A stretch of DNA of 64,000 nt, taken from contig NC_079875.1 of the NCBI RefSeq assembly GCF_029227915.1, positions 30,088,501-30,152,500 on the forward strand. The letters are read 5' to 3'. Positions 1 through 9,956 of the stretch are shown here, piece by piece. Each line of letters opens with the position of its first letter. Positions within the stretch are counted from its first letter, which is position 1. Made by a program: the position numbers and the translations under genes. This stretch comes from Hydractinia symbiolongicarpus (taxonomy: Eukaryota > Cnidaria > Hydrozoa > Anthoathecata > Hydractiniidae). The notes under the pieces are model-generated. The model was not told where the DNA came from and made no database searches. It worked only from the letters and a program-made list of their open reading frames with translations.

Positions 1-670
1 AGTTCCTTCTCAAATTAATTATCAAGTCACGCAGTATTAACTGTTCATTTATTTCTGTAAATGTTATCGTGTTTTTCACCTCTTCTGTTTCAACTTGTTG
101 GTACTCAAGTTTTTCTTGTTGATTTATTCGCTTCTACCTTTTAATGTTTCTTTCTGTTCTTAATTGTGCGTGTTAGAGACGCATATTTATGTTTATAATT
201 TTAAAGTTAATCTTCTTATACGCAATATCATTTTTCGGTTTCAAGATATTGCGTAAGGTATAATTAAGAAAGAATTAAGAAAATAATATTTCCATAATGT
301 CAGGCCTTTTCTCCTCAAATAATTATTTAGTTTCCAAGTAAGACTTCAGTAAAAAAAACATCCTAATCGCCATGTAGCCATGTTTCCCCAAATTAATATT
401 TACTTTTAAATAGCAACATTTAGTTTCCGAAGTAACCTTTCAAAATGCTCTTGTAGCATCAGCTTGTGAAAATACACAAAAACTAGTCATATTTATTACT
501 CTAATGGAAAAAACAAGACTGTCAATAGAAAAAAAAACCAGTTTACATACCGTTTTATATTTATAAAGTTAGGTTATCATTATTGCTAACAAAACTTCTT
601 AAACAAACTTTAAAAACAAAATCAAAATCCGTATGAATAATTATATAAATATATCCGTTGAATTGAAAGC
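1..670. other. AT-rich stretch without a gene
   Basis: No open frame of useful length and no recognised repeat. Positions 671-776 at the right edge may hold the displaced C-terminus of the neighbouring minus-strand gene. Confidence 0.5.
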
Positions 671-776
671 CTATTCAGAGTCAGTTAAGAACTTTCTCTG
701 CTTCTTCGATTTTTTCGACTTTTTGTTCTTCTTAACATGATGTTCATTATTTACATCTTCACTATCACTCTCATGT

Positions 777-1307
777 TTAAATTTTCTTCTCTTCCTCGTC
801 ACTGGACGGAATATCTATTAGCAAATTTCGTTTAACGGATTCCTTAGTGGGGGATGTTAAATTCAATGCACCTAAGGCTGTTGCAATGTCCTGCACATAA
901 GCATCCGCTGACACATCTCGCTTGAATTGTGTAAAGCCTGTAGCTGCTGGATGAAGTTTCTGCAAAACAATTTCTGGGTTTTTCATTACAAACTTTCCTC
1001 CGCGTAGCCATATTGATGATAAACACATTGATGATGCAAATCTTAGTCCCTCCCCAACGAAAGTATCAAGAAATAGGCTTTCGGAAGTTAAACACTTTTT
1101 CACATCTTTTAGCGCCTTCTTTATGTCGCCTAAAATATGAGGTTTGCTTTATCAAATAATTTAAAAAATAGAATACAATTATTGATTAAATTTTAATTGT
1201 CTAAAAATTTGCATACCATCTACGTTAGCCTTTGAGTTTATGACATTCAAACTTGGGAATATTTTTTGTATTTTTGTGACAAATCTAGACATGTTTTTTT
1301 TTTCCAT
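777..1307 (-). CDS. two-exon hypothetical protein, possibly frameshifted near its C-terminus
   Basis: I do not recognise the family. Exon 1 (1307-1217) opens with an ATG at 1307 and a second in-frame ATG at 1292, and ends at a GTATGC donor. Exon 2 (1129-777) follows a TTTTAG acceptor. The joined exons are 444 nt, a whole number of codons (147 aa), which supports the model. The end is acidic (SSDEEE). One base out of frame, an open stretch continues from there to a stop at 671-673 and encodes a very basic tail (RKRRKF followed by lysine clusters), as expected of a nuclear protein. I infer a 1-nt frameshift, either real decay or an assembly error. A USP fragment lies just upstream on the same strand, but whether the two were ever one gene cannot be told. 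Confidence 0.55.
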
Positions 1308-1493
1308 GCATTAAGTATTTTTAATCACATACTCATGCTGGAGGCCATTTCTGATATAGCAACTTGGGGTCTGCAATAGAACTCGCAATTTATATCGTTT
1401 AGCTTTTGAGCAAAGTCTGCATCTGAAAAGGTTTTTTCACTATGGGCCAATCCGTAGAGTGCAAGGAAATCTTTTCGAAAGTGGTAGTAATAA

Positions 1494-1844
1494 TTAACAG
1501 CTGCATATTACTTTTACGCTGTTAAGTTCCTTCCAAACGTCACATTGTGTCACAGCCCTGTCATTGCAGTGAAGCCACTGGTCTGTCTTTTTGTCTTAAA
1601 CAAAGGATGTATAGTGCCCATTATTAAGAGAAACTGGCGACACTTGTTTTGAGATTTGACCATTTGACGTGATGAAACGTTTTAATTGAACTAAAGGTGT
1701 TAACCACTCGCTGTTCACAATTTCCGTCTCTCGTGTTGCTGTTTGATGGGAATTACACAGAGGGCAAGACCACTTATCATTCCCTGTCAAAACCTCTGGT
1801 TGTTGGAAACATGTGTCACATGTGATTGTAGTTCTAGTACAAAA
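1494..1844 (-). pseudogene. ubiquitin C-terminal hydrolase (USP) C-terminal fragment with in-frame stop
   Basis: Read on the minus strand, this segment shows the order of a USP catalytic domain: a CDTC...CPLC zinc-binding pair, then VQLKRF (the LKRF signature), then NNGHYTSFV, the His-box with the catalytic histidine, then a WLHCNDRAV segment matching the usual W..nD..V. USPs cleave ubiquitin from target proteins. A TAA stop falls right after the GHYTSFV segment, and the Cys-box half that should come first (higher coordinates) is absent. It is therefore a broken fragment. A related piece occurs at 32882-33181 on the plus strand. Confidence 0.75.
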
Positions 1845-2206
1845 CTAGAACATGGTAGTAGTAAAAAACGAGTCTGTAGCAAGTTCACTTAGCAAATAAC
1901 TGAACAGTGTAACAGCAGTATCTTGGCCCCCAGTACAAACAATCCACTAACTACAAGTTTTTGTGATTTTCTGGACTAACCACATTATCATTGTCAATAC
2001 ACAAAATCGTGTAGCAAAACGATTGCAAAAGTATAGCGCTGTTCTGCCCAATCTTAGGACATAAAAATGCCCAGTCTTAAGACAGGCCCAGGCGTAACAA
2101 GGTTGGGCAAGATACCATGTTAGACCCATCTTTAGACGCCTTTTAAATTTTAAAGAAGGGATGTGCCACACAAGCTCTGTTGTTTGCAAGACCCAACAAC
2201 CATTGT
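1845..2206. other. spacer between USP fragment and transposase
   Basis: No coding sequence that I can support. About 40 bp around 1985-2035 resemble, in reverse orientation, the sequence at 13313-13352, suggesting a small dispersed repeat. Confidence 0.4.
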
Positions 2207-3472
2207 GCAGGGTTCCCACAGACCCTGGAAAACCTGGAAAATATACCACTTTTTGAAAAACTCAGGGAAAACCTAAATGATATTGATGTACGAGTGGCTT
2301 TGCACTTTTTCACTTGCGACGCCCCAGCAAGGCAATTTTTAAAAGGCATAAAAGGCCATACAGGATACGACGGTTGTGAACGTTGTACTGTTGCTGGAGA
2401 GTATATCGAAGGTCGGATAATCTTTAATGACATTGATAAAAATCCCCGTACTGACGCTGGTTTTCTAAAATATGAGTACAAAAAACACCAGCTCAAATTA
2501 AGCCCCCTGATACAGTATAACATATGTTGTGTTACAGACTTTGTTTTAGATTACATGCATTTGGTATGTCTAGGGGTCGTTAAACGTCTACTGAATTTCC
2601 TGATTAAAGATGGTCCAAGACTATGCAAATTATCCAGAAATCAAATAACGTTAATTTCCAGCAAGTTGGTTCAGCTAAATGGTACACTTCCATCTGAATT
2701 TGTTCGTCAACCACGATCACTGAACGAATTCTGCAGATGGAAGGCCACAGAATTTAGACAATTCTTACTATTCACAGGGCCAATTGTATTAAAAGGTATA
2801 TTGTCAAAGGAAGCCTTTACTCATTTCCTATCATTATCAATTGCTATCAAAATCATGTTGGAATCTAATGGTGGTATCAGGTCTGCTTACTTGAATTATG
2901 CTCATCAACTTCTGGAATATTTTGTGACAAATTCACAAGAATTTTATGGAAATTATTTCTGCTCATACAACGTGCATAATTTAATTCATCTATCATCTGA
3001 CGTCGAGAAATTCAACTTGCCCTTAGATGCCATGTCGTGCTTTCCATTTGAAAATTACTTGCAAATTCTAAAAAAATTTGTTCGTAATTCACAAAATCCT
3101 ACAGTACAAGTAGTCAAACGTATTACTGAGCTTGAAAATTGTGGAACAAAATATTCAAAAAAAGTGCTAAAAACAGTGATGTCAAGTCGAAATAGAGATA
3201 ATTGTTTTTTATTGAAAAATGGTAGTTACATATTTATAAAGGAAATTATGAATGAAAGTGTAATATGTGATGTAGCAGCTAACGAGATCACTGAAAGCTT
3301 ATTTCATTCACCTTGTGACTCAATGAAATTAGATATTTGCCTTATTCCACAAAACAAAATGCGATTGTTGAGACGGATGGAAATACCAATGACAGAGCTG
3401 AAAAGGAAAGTGGTAAATATTGTAACGGAGAAAGGTTTAGCATTATTTCCACTACATCATGATGTTAATTAG
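2180..3472 (+). CDS. Tnp2-like (EnSpm/CACTA-type) transposase, 5'-truncated
   Basis: The frame is open for 430 codons but begins at a TTG, not an ATG, and its first ~25 codons are built from a short repeat around 2207-2275 (GGAAAACCTGGAAAAT-type), so the true N-terminus is missing or lies in an unseen exon. Recognisable landmarks are CDAPARQFLKGIKGHTGY, CERC, LDYMHLVCLGVVKRLL, WKATEFRQFLLFTGP and, near the end, NVHNLIHL...FPFENYLQILKKFVR, which matches the DUF4218-type block that follows Tnp2 transposase domains. It would catalyse cut-and-paste transposition of a DNA element. No terminal inverted repeats were found, so the element cannot be delimited. The frame has no internal stops, so decay is mainly at the 5' end. 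Confidence 0.75.
   Translation: MFARPNNHCAGFPQTLENLENIPLFEKLRENLNDIDVRVALHFFTCDAPARQFLKGIKGHTGYDGCERCTVAGEYIEGRIIFNDIDKNPRTDAGFLKYEYKKHQLKLSPLIQYNICCVTDFVLDYMHLVCLGVVKRLLNFLIKDGPRLCKLSRNQITLISSKLVQLNGTLPSEFVRQPRSLNEFCRWKATEFRQFLLFTGPIVLKGILSKEAFTHFLSLSIAIKIMLESNGGIRSAYLNYAHQLLEYFVTNSQEFYGNYFCSYNVHNLIHLSSDVEKFNLPLDAMSCFPFENYLQILKKFVRNSQNPTVQVVKRITELENCGTKYSKKVLKTVMSSRNRDNCFLLKNGSYIFIKEIMNESVICDVAANEITESLFHSPCDSMKLDICLIPQNKMRLLRRMEIPMTELKRKVVNIVTEKGLALFPLHHDVN
2207..2275 (+). repeat. short dispersed repeat fused to the start of the transposase frame
   Basis: The run GGTTCCCAC...CTGGAAAACCTGGAAAAT...CAGGGAAAACCT has the internal repetition of a widespread short repeat of animal genomes. It supplies the first codons of the open frame and probably marks an insertion or recombination point that cost the transposase its N-terminus. 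Confidence 0.45.
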
Positions 3473-3847
3473 GATATATATTTATTAATAACTGATATTC
3501 AATTCATAATATAGATTCTATATGTTTTAGAACTTTAAATATATTACATTACAAGAACATCTTTACTTAATCATGGAGAATTTAGCTACCAAAGATAGCA
3601 TTAAAAGGTATGCATTTATTCCACTATCCAAACACACAATATTACAGTTGATAACAATCGAGCTAACTAATTTTAGCAATGTCAGCTTTTGTATTAGTAG
3701 TAAGGTAGACAGACATTTTTCGTGAATTAACAAAATGACTATTGTTGAATCAAATCATAGCCCTTTCAAGGTGTTGTTCTATACAATTTTCATATTTATT
3801 AGGGTTTTAGCTAACGAAAAGTTCAGTTCACTCAAGGTATTCCTAAA
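3473..3847. other. spacer between transposase and kinase
   Basis: AT-rich. It holds two exon-like bits, an ATG at 3573 leading to a GTATGC donor and a piece ending at a GTATTC donor near 3837, but their reading phase does not fit the kinase frame. Confidence 0.35.
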
Positions 3848-4894
3848 ATGAATTTGTTCTTGGTATATTTATGTAGGAAACATCCACGTTCTGCTGAATC
3901 AAGGAAAAGAAGGAACCAAAACAAGAGGGAAAAATTAAAATTGAAAAAACAACAATTGATTGAAGTGGAGGTTGAAAAATCCTTACTCCAGGAGAAAAGG
4001 ATAATGGAGTTGGAAAAAAATAATTCAATTTTGAAAAGGGAGGTAAAGAAAAGGAAACCTGTAACCACATTGAAACAATCTGGTCCAATCACATATTCAG
4101 GCTCCTTGATTAAATTGCATCAAAACAAAAGCCACAATATTCTCAGGAAATTAAACAGCAAGCTGCAGATTTTTAATCGAACAGACCTGATGCTGAAACA
4201 GGAGATATTAGGTTCTGGTGTGTTTGGTACAGTCAAAGAAGGTTTTATACCTAGTATACAACAGAAGGTGGCAGTAAAGATTTTTTCAGAAAAACTTGGA
4301 AGGACAGAAATGCTTGCAGAATGTGCCATATCATTGGAGATGTCTGGTCATCCTAATTTTGCTTTTGTATTTGGTATGTGTGAACCGAATAGGTTGATTT
4401 TAGAGTTTATTGGCAATGATGTGACTGCCCCAACTTTGGGTGATACTATATCAAATAGTGTTAAGTTGCCATATTGGAAGCCAATATGTATTGATTTAAT
4501 ACATGCTTTACATGACTTACACAACAAAGGGATATTACACAATGATCTCCATTCACGTAACATCTTATTGCGCAATTTGAAGCATGTTAAGATAATTGAT
4601 TTTGGAAAAGCAACCTTGGTGGAAGACCCAGTCCGTTACTCTATAAAACCCGGGACTCCAAAGCATCAAAGATACAACACCATTCACAGACACCTGGCAT
4701 TCGAATTGCGCAATGTACCTGGCTCATATGTCTCCTGTGAAACAGATGTATATACATTGGGATACAACTTTGAAAGTATTGCTAAACATGTTGCATCAGA
4801 AAAGCTTTTGATGATTGCAACAAACATGTTAAAAAACAAACCACATGAGAGACCTTTGTTGTCTCAATTGCTTATTCAACTCAGTAGATTATAA
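3848..4894 (+). CDS. protein kinase with N-terminal coiled coil and HND catalytic loop
   Basis: An intact 348-aa frame. Residues ~18-70 are Lys/Glu-rich and look like a coiled coil. The kinase domain follows: glycine loop LGSGVFGTV (121-129), VAVK lysine 144, catalytic loop HNDLHSRN (231-238) with Asp233 and Asn238, DFG (251-253), and an AFE triplet in place of APE. All residues needed for phosphotransfer are present, but HRD is HND, so the arginine that normally contacts the activation-loop phosphate is missing; such kinases need no loop phosphorylation in known families. The first ~9 residues may be intronic, because a good 3' splice acceptor (TTTATGTAG) ends at 3876. A polyadenylation signal lies at 4951. 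Clean coding next to decayed transposon genes suggests a gene under constraint, or a recent copy. Confidence 0.85.
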   Translation: MNLFLVYLCRKHPRSAESRKRRNQNKREKLKLKKQQLIEVEVEKSLLQEKRIMELEKNNSILKREVKKRKPVTTLKQSGPITYSGSLIKLHQNKSHNILRKLNSKLQIFNRTDLMLKQEILGSGVFGTVKEGFIPSIQQKVAVKIFSEKLGRTEMLAECAISLEMSGHPNFAFVFGMCEPNRLILEFIGNDVTAPTLGDTISNSVKLPYWKPICIDLIHALHDLHNKGILHNDLHSRNILLRNLKHVKIIDFGKATLVEDPVRYSIKPGTPKHQRYNTIHRHLAFELRNVPGSYVSCETDVYTLGYNFESIAKHVASEKLLMIATNMLKNKPHERPLLSQLLIQLSRL

Positions 4895-4950
4895 TAATTT
4901 ATATATTATTCAGCTCGATTTTTATTGAGCACTCTATGTAAAAACAAAAC

Positions 4951-4956
4951 AATAAA
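4951..4956 (+). promoter_or_regulatory. AATAAA polyadenylation signal of the kinase gene
   Basis: AATAAA hexamer 57 bp after the kinase stop codon, in the sense orientation. Confidence 0.5.
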
Positions 4957-5071
4957 ATATTTATATTTTATTCTACATATATATTTATTGTCAGAATTTT
5001 TTGCGAATTTGCATTGCATTCGAGAAATTAAGTCTCCCAAAAATTTTCATTGACTGATTTGCGAAATTAAT

Positions 5072-5435
5072 GCATGCCTGGCATATGCAAGCATACGTTT
5101 ACTAATTTATTTGAAGATATAACTTTTGATTCAATAACCATTTAAATTTTTTGCTATTTTGCTTTCATGTGCACCAGTTATGCTTGACACATACAGGTGG
5201 TTGGAGCATGCTGACAGGCTGCCTTATAAGAGGGCGTGCCTGGCACATGCAAGCATACTTATAGCAATCTATTTGAAGATATAACTTTTGATTCAATAAC
5301 CATTTAAAATTTTTGCTATTTTGCTTTCATGTGCACCAGTTATGCTTGACACATACAGGTGGTTGGAGCATGCTAACAGGCTGCCTTATAAGAGGGCGTG
5401 CCTGGCATATGCAAGCATTTATAGCAATCTATTCG
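5072..5435. repeat. 162-bp tandem repeat, two units plus a partial third
   Basis: Units start at 5072, 5234 and 5396 with GC[AG]TGCCTGGCA[CT]ATGCAAGCAT, giving an exact 162-bp period. The third copy is cut off after about 40 bp. Units differ by only a few substitutions. A diverged single copy of part of the unit lies at 9441-9510. Confidence 0.85.
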
Positions 5436-6138
5436 AAAACATTGTGACAAAAAAATATATAGCTGAAGCTGAATATCAAGTATTTAGTAATTCTTAGTTA
5501 TAAATCATCATATTTAAAAAGCTGCATGTTTTGTTAAAGCCCATGTAAATTCTTTTAATTTGTTTTGACTTAAAAAATCCAACTTTTCATGAAAAAGGCA
5601 TATTGACTAAAATTTAATCCCGCGAAATATCTGAACTCGATCGATTCGCAAAAAATTGTGACATTTAAGTACTTGAAAGACATTCATAACTATGCAGAAG
5701 TGAAAATGCTGATAAATAAACGTAGAGGATTGAAAACTTATGATTGTATTGTCTGCTTGAAGGTTCCTTCAATACATTTTGTGCACCTGTGGAATTCTAT
5801 TAAAAAATAGAGTGCTTGCTTGCTTGATAAATTACAATTCTTACACTAAAATTATAACAAAAATAAGAAAATTAACTTGGTGATCACTACTTGCTTTATA
5901 CCAGAGACCTGCACACACCACTAGTATTATGTATATATACAAATTAGGTTAAAACTTAGTTATTAAACTTGTAATTATTGCAAAGAGCTGGAAAAAGATT
6001 GAGATTTTCTATCAGCCAACTTCATGCCTCATTCGACAGTCTTACAATCCGGTATTTGATCTTGTCATGTTAAGTCAATATTTAAATCCTTAATTCCCTT
6101 GAGTAACCATTGTTTTATATTAGCTATATTTGAATAAA
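5436..6138. other. non-coding upstream region of the DUF4806-like gene
   Basis: AT-rich without open frames. It must hold the promoter of the gene that starts at 6139, but I see no TATA box or other site that I would defend. Confidence 0.4.
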
Positions 6139-8965
6139 ATGAGTTGGAGCCGAGCAATATGGTTGGAAAACAAACAAGAAGAAGAAGGTACAATACCAAC
6201 AGTTTGGATAAAAAATAATTTAGTCTACTGGCCAAGTTTTTTGAATGTCGAGAAGGCAGCTGCAGAATTAAAAGAACCTACAGCATTATGGCACAAATTT
6301 CCACTAGTCCGAGTTAAAATTACAGGAGGTACGATGCTAAGTGGCTTTACTTCAATTAATTAGTCAAATACAACTTTAAAAAAAACTAATCATGTATCAG
6401 AACCATTATATATTATCTTTACAGATAGAAAACTATGTGAGGAGTTTGATTTCACGGAGGCAGAAACGGATGACGAAGAAGTCATCACAAAAAAACAAAG
6501 CTCGCCGTCTTGTGATGTATTGTTTACAAAAAGTATGATTAATTTTGTATTCCAGAAATTTTTATGCAATTTTTATGCAATTCGTAAAAGCTTGTTACGT
6601 TTTTACTTTGTGTATTTCGAAATGTTCAAAGTTTTCAAACATTTATTTTTGAAAAGCACTGTTGCTATGATTTTTTTATGCAAAAATGAAAACTTTTAGA
6701 AAAACCAATACCAAGTGAACCACCAATGACATATCGACATATAGAAGATGATGCTCAAGACTCTGGTAAGTGCTTACATAATTTTTTTACAAAATGTTCA
6801 AAACAGATTTCTTATTTGTATATACATGTACATTCTTTAAGCACAAATATGTGGAATTTAATATGCACAAAGATTAGTACATAAGGCATATTATATACCT
6901 TAAGGGTATAAAGTGTGAAAATAAAAAAAGTGTGGGATTAATTTTAGTCCCTCAATTTTTTTAGATTAGGGCGGAATTAATTAGTGTTAATCGGCAACAT
7001 TTTTAGGAAGTGCGATTTTAGTGTTTTCATGGGATAACAAGTTTCACACTTTTTTATTTTGCACGCTTTTATTCTCGCACTTTTTTATACCCTTAATACA
7101 ACATTGATATTAAATACCTTTTTTATGTGCTTACAGACTCATCCATCATGTCACCAGAAGTCAGACCATTGATACAACATCAAAACACAACACCAACACA
7201 TACACCACCAAATAGTTTAAAGAGGAAGCATGTCAGTCCAGTAAGACAAACACCATCTGGATCACAGAATGCAGGTGGAAGTTCTGGAAACGATCCCTTT
7301 CCTATGTCGACAGGAAGTAAGTTGTAATTACAAAGCAGGATTCAATAAAATAGATATGTTTAAAATATCCCACTGAAATACATGGTATATATATATTTAG
7401 TAAATAAAAAATCCAATTATGATTTAGAGTTTCAGAAGAGGGTATTGTATCTCCTAACCGATATCAGGAATTTGTTGGGAAGACAAAATGAAAAAGCAGC
7501 AGAGCCGGACACAGCTCAACCACAGGAGCCATTTGAACTGCTAAAGAGTGTTCAAGAGCTAATAGAGTTTGAGGAGACATTAAAAGACAAGTCAAACTAT
7601 GATAGATTGGTCAGTTAAACATTTACATTCATTTTTTCCCAAAGGATACATGAAACACACTATTTAGCCTGACAGCATGTTCACTTATTCTCGGATCCGG
7701 GTTAACATGCTTGGAATTTTCTGATCATTTTTAACAAAAATGACCAACATATTTAAATTCAGCATCAAAATTTATGGAAACATGCAAATTTTCAAGTTTA
7801 TACACTAAGTACAACTGCCAAACTTTTGATGTTGTATGAAGAAATGACCACACAAATTAACTGCAGTGAAATTTTTTAACTCTTATAAAATTTAAAAACT
7901 TTAAATTACAATAAATCCTGTTCTAATAATCTCTTGGTATTCTAAATTTCCTATGTTATATAATTTTTGCTGATAAATCCAAATATGCCACTCATTTTTC
8001 TCAAAAGTTCCTTGTTTTCTTTTTCAAAATTTGATAATGTTAACCTGGATCTGAGAATTCTTACACTTCTAATGAAGTGTGAACACAGCTTAAAGAACTG
8101 CCTTTGTTGTCCCTCCTGGAAACAACTATAGCTAGCTAAATACTACTTTTCTACTTTTGTGTTTGTGTGCACCTGTAGCTAGAAATATATTTATTGATAT
8201 ATGTTTCATTTTACAGCTATCCCAGTTATCAAGAGTTGGTGGCTCAAAAATTCGCGAAAATGTGAAAAATGTTCTGTTAAAGTGAGTCAAAGCATAAGTA
8301 CCCCTTAGAGAATTTAAAATGTACTAACCTTTGTTGTGTAGTTTACAGTGGTAGTGGAAAATCACTTTGTTGTGCCCACATGCTTCGTTTCATATTAAAT
8401 GCGCTTACGATGTCGATTGTTTTACTTTTATTCCACTTTCATTATAGAATCATGAATAATGAAGTAATGTCGGCACTCAACATGAAAGGGAAGGGAAAAA
8501 GTGAAAAGGTTGGGTTTGCAAGGATGAACTTATATAAAGCTGTTGTCGGTTAGTAAAAAAATCCTATTCCTAATATTCAATTTATATATGTGCTTGTAAG
8601 CGTTTTAGTTTGTTGTTGTTAATTTATTTATTGTCGGTTAAAATATGTACAAATAAATACAATAGCTCTTATTAAAGTGCTAATCCAAACCGACAAGTTT
8701 GTATTAAGTTTTTCCCGCCATTTCGAGGGGTCGACGTTCAGGGGGAAAAATACACATTAATCTGAGGAAATCTATTTGTCCAGCTGTTGTACTGTAAACT
8801 ACCTCCATCAATATGTGATAAGAATTTTGTTACGTTGTAGAAACTGTTATCAAACATCAAAAGAATGCGACAGAAGGAGAAGTTCGTGCGTGTACGGCAT
8901 CAATCCTTAAATATGCACCTGATAGATGTGGAGGAGCGGGAAGAACTAATGCCGAAGAAAATTAA
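6139..8965 (+). CDS. DUF4806-like protein, intact eight-exon gene
   Basis: Exons: 6139-6328, 6425-6532, 6700-6765, 7137-7316, 7428-7609, 8217-8281, 8448-8548, 8841-8965. Every junction is GT-AG, phases match, and the sum is 1017 nt (338 aa plus stop). The start is the ATG at 6139. The N-terminus (WSRAIWLE...PTVWIKNNLVYWPS) resembles the short N-terminal module of DUF4806 proteins; the middle is acidic then Pro/Ser/Thr-rich; the C-terminal ~100 residues, with LSQLSRVGGSKIRENVKNVL, EVMSALNMKGKG and VGFARMNLYKAVVETV, follow the DUF4806 pattern (GG, then a yn.kG.kgK-like block, then a helix). The domain's molecular role is not established; many such genes sit among transposons in invertebrates. 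Intron 3 holds a TTAA-flanked MITE and intron 5 a second MITE. AATAAA at 9033 may be the polyadenylation signal. Confidence 0.75.
6904..7092. mobile_element. 189-bp MITE with TTAA target duplication, in intron 3
   Basis: The ends are inverted repeats starting GGGTATAAA and extending imperfectly (AGTG[TC]GA[AG]AATAAAA). Both ends are flanked by TTAA (6900-6903 and 7093-7096), the duplication typical of piggyBac-type transposition. It has no coding capacity. Confidence 0.75.
7674..8092. mobile_element. ~420-bp MITE in intron 5
   Basis: Inverted ends: TTCTCGGATCCGGGTTAACAT at 7688-7708 pairs with the reverse complement of the run at 8037-8057, and both are followed outward by a GTTCACTT motif. 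The right arm carries a short insertion containing a small inverted repeat. I could not settle the exact ends or the target duplication. No coding capacity. Confidence 0.55.
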
Positions 8966-9440
8966 ATCGATTAATTTTTAAATAATTTACAACTTTTATA
9001 TCAGAGAGGATTATAAATTTTTCAAGCGCCGTAATAAATTCTTCTAGCTTATATTAATTTTGATTGGGTGGCAGAAAATTAGAATGGCAAAATGTTAAAG
9101 TGATTTTAGCTCAACAATTTTTAGTGTTTCTACTAGAGATCGGACTTGTGACTAGTAAAAGTATGGAATATGCATGAGTGGGTGCTTTTTTTAAGGAAAT
9201 ACAGTGCTAATATAATATTCATTATATTTTTATTGTAATTTTCAACCTCGATTCCTGGACTTCTTGCACCTGGTGAGGACGGTGGCTTTTCACACTTTTT
9301 ATAAAGTATAGCATCATGATCGTATTTATTCGCATCTGGTATCCTTAACAAACACCCTTGTATTCAACTCTGACTTCATTAAGAAAACATACTTTTTCTC
9401 TAACCAATGCTTGATTAAAGACTTCGGTGCAACAGTTTTG
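8966..9440. other. 3' flank of the DUF4806-like gene
   Basis: AT-rich, with AATAAA at 9033-9038. Two short minus-strand open frames here have no recognisable content. Confidence 0.4.
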
Positions 9441-9510
9441 CTTGACACTTTAGGTGATTTGAGCATACTAACAGGCTGCCTTATCAGGAGGCGTGCCTGG
9501 CACATGAAAT
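9441..9510. repeat. dispersed copy of part of the 162-bp repeat unit
   Basis: GCTTGACAC...GAGCATACTAACAGGCTGCCTTATC...GGCGTGCCTGGCACATG matches the second half of the unit at 5072-5435 in the same orientation, with a few changes and small gaps. Confidence 0.7.
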
Positions 9511-9956
9511 CGCAGCTATAAATTTGCAAATACTGCACGTTTAACAACCTCGTCATTGCTGCGTTACATTTTTTGCATTGGGTTGGAACGCTGGAGATTC
9601 TCACATAGTACCAGTTGTGAATACTTGAAATATCGTTTTTATATTTTGTATTATAAAACTCCGTTAAGTTTCATTTAGGAAGTTTTCAGCGGAGAAGTTG
9701 TATATACTGCCGATGTTTATAATAAAAAAATGACATATCGTAGAAATGATTTTATTTCTTTTTCGCAATAACCATGTACAAATAACGTAACACAAATATA
9801 AGCGTCGGAATCATGCTAGGGAATAGATACATGGACATGTAAACTATGGACATATAAAACTGAAGCCACAATGGCGATTATGATTTGATTCGGTCAAGTT
9901 TGTCTGTTTCTTAAGGTTGAAAAGACGCTGAATAACGGTTGCGAGAGCATTTCCAA

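Noticed and set aside
3573-3876. Two upstream exons for the kinase
   Set aside because: Splice-like borders exist, but the only open frame through the middle piece ends in a phase that does not fit the kinase exon.
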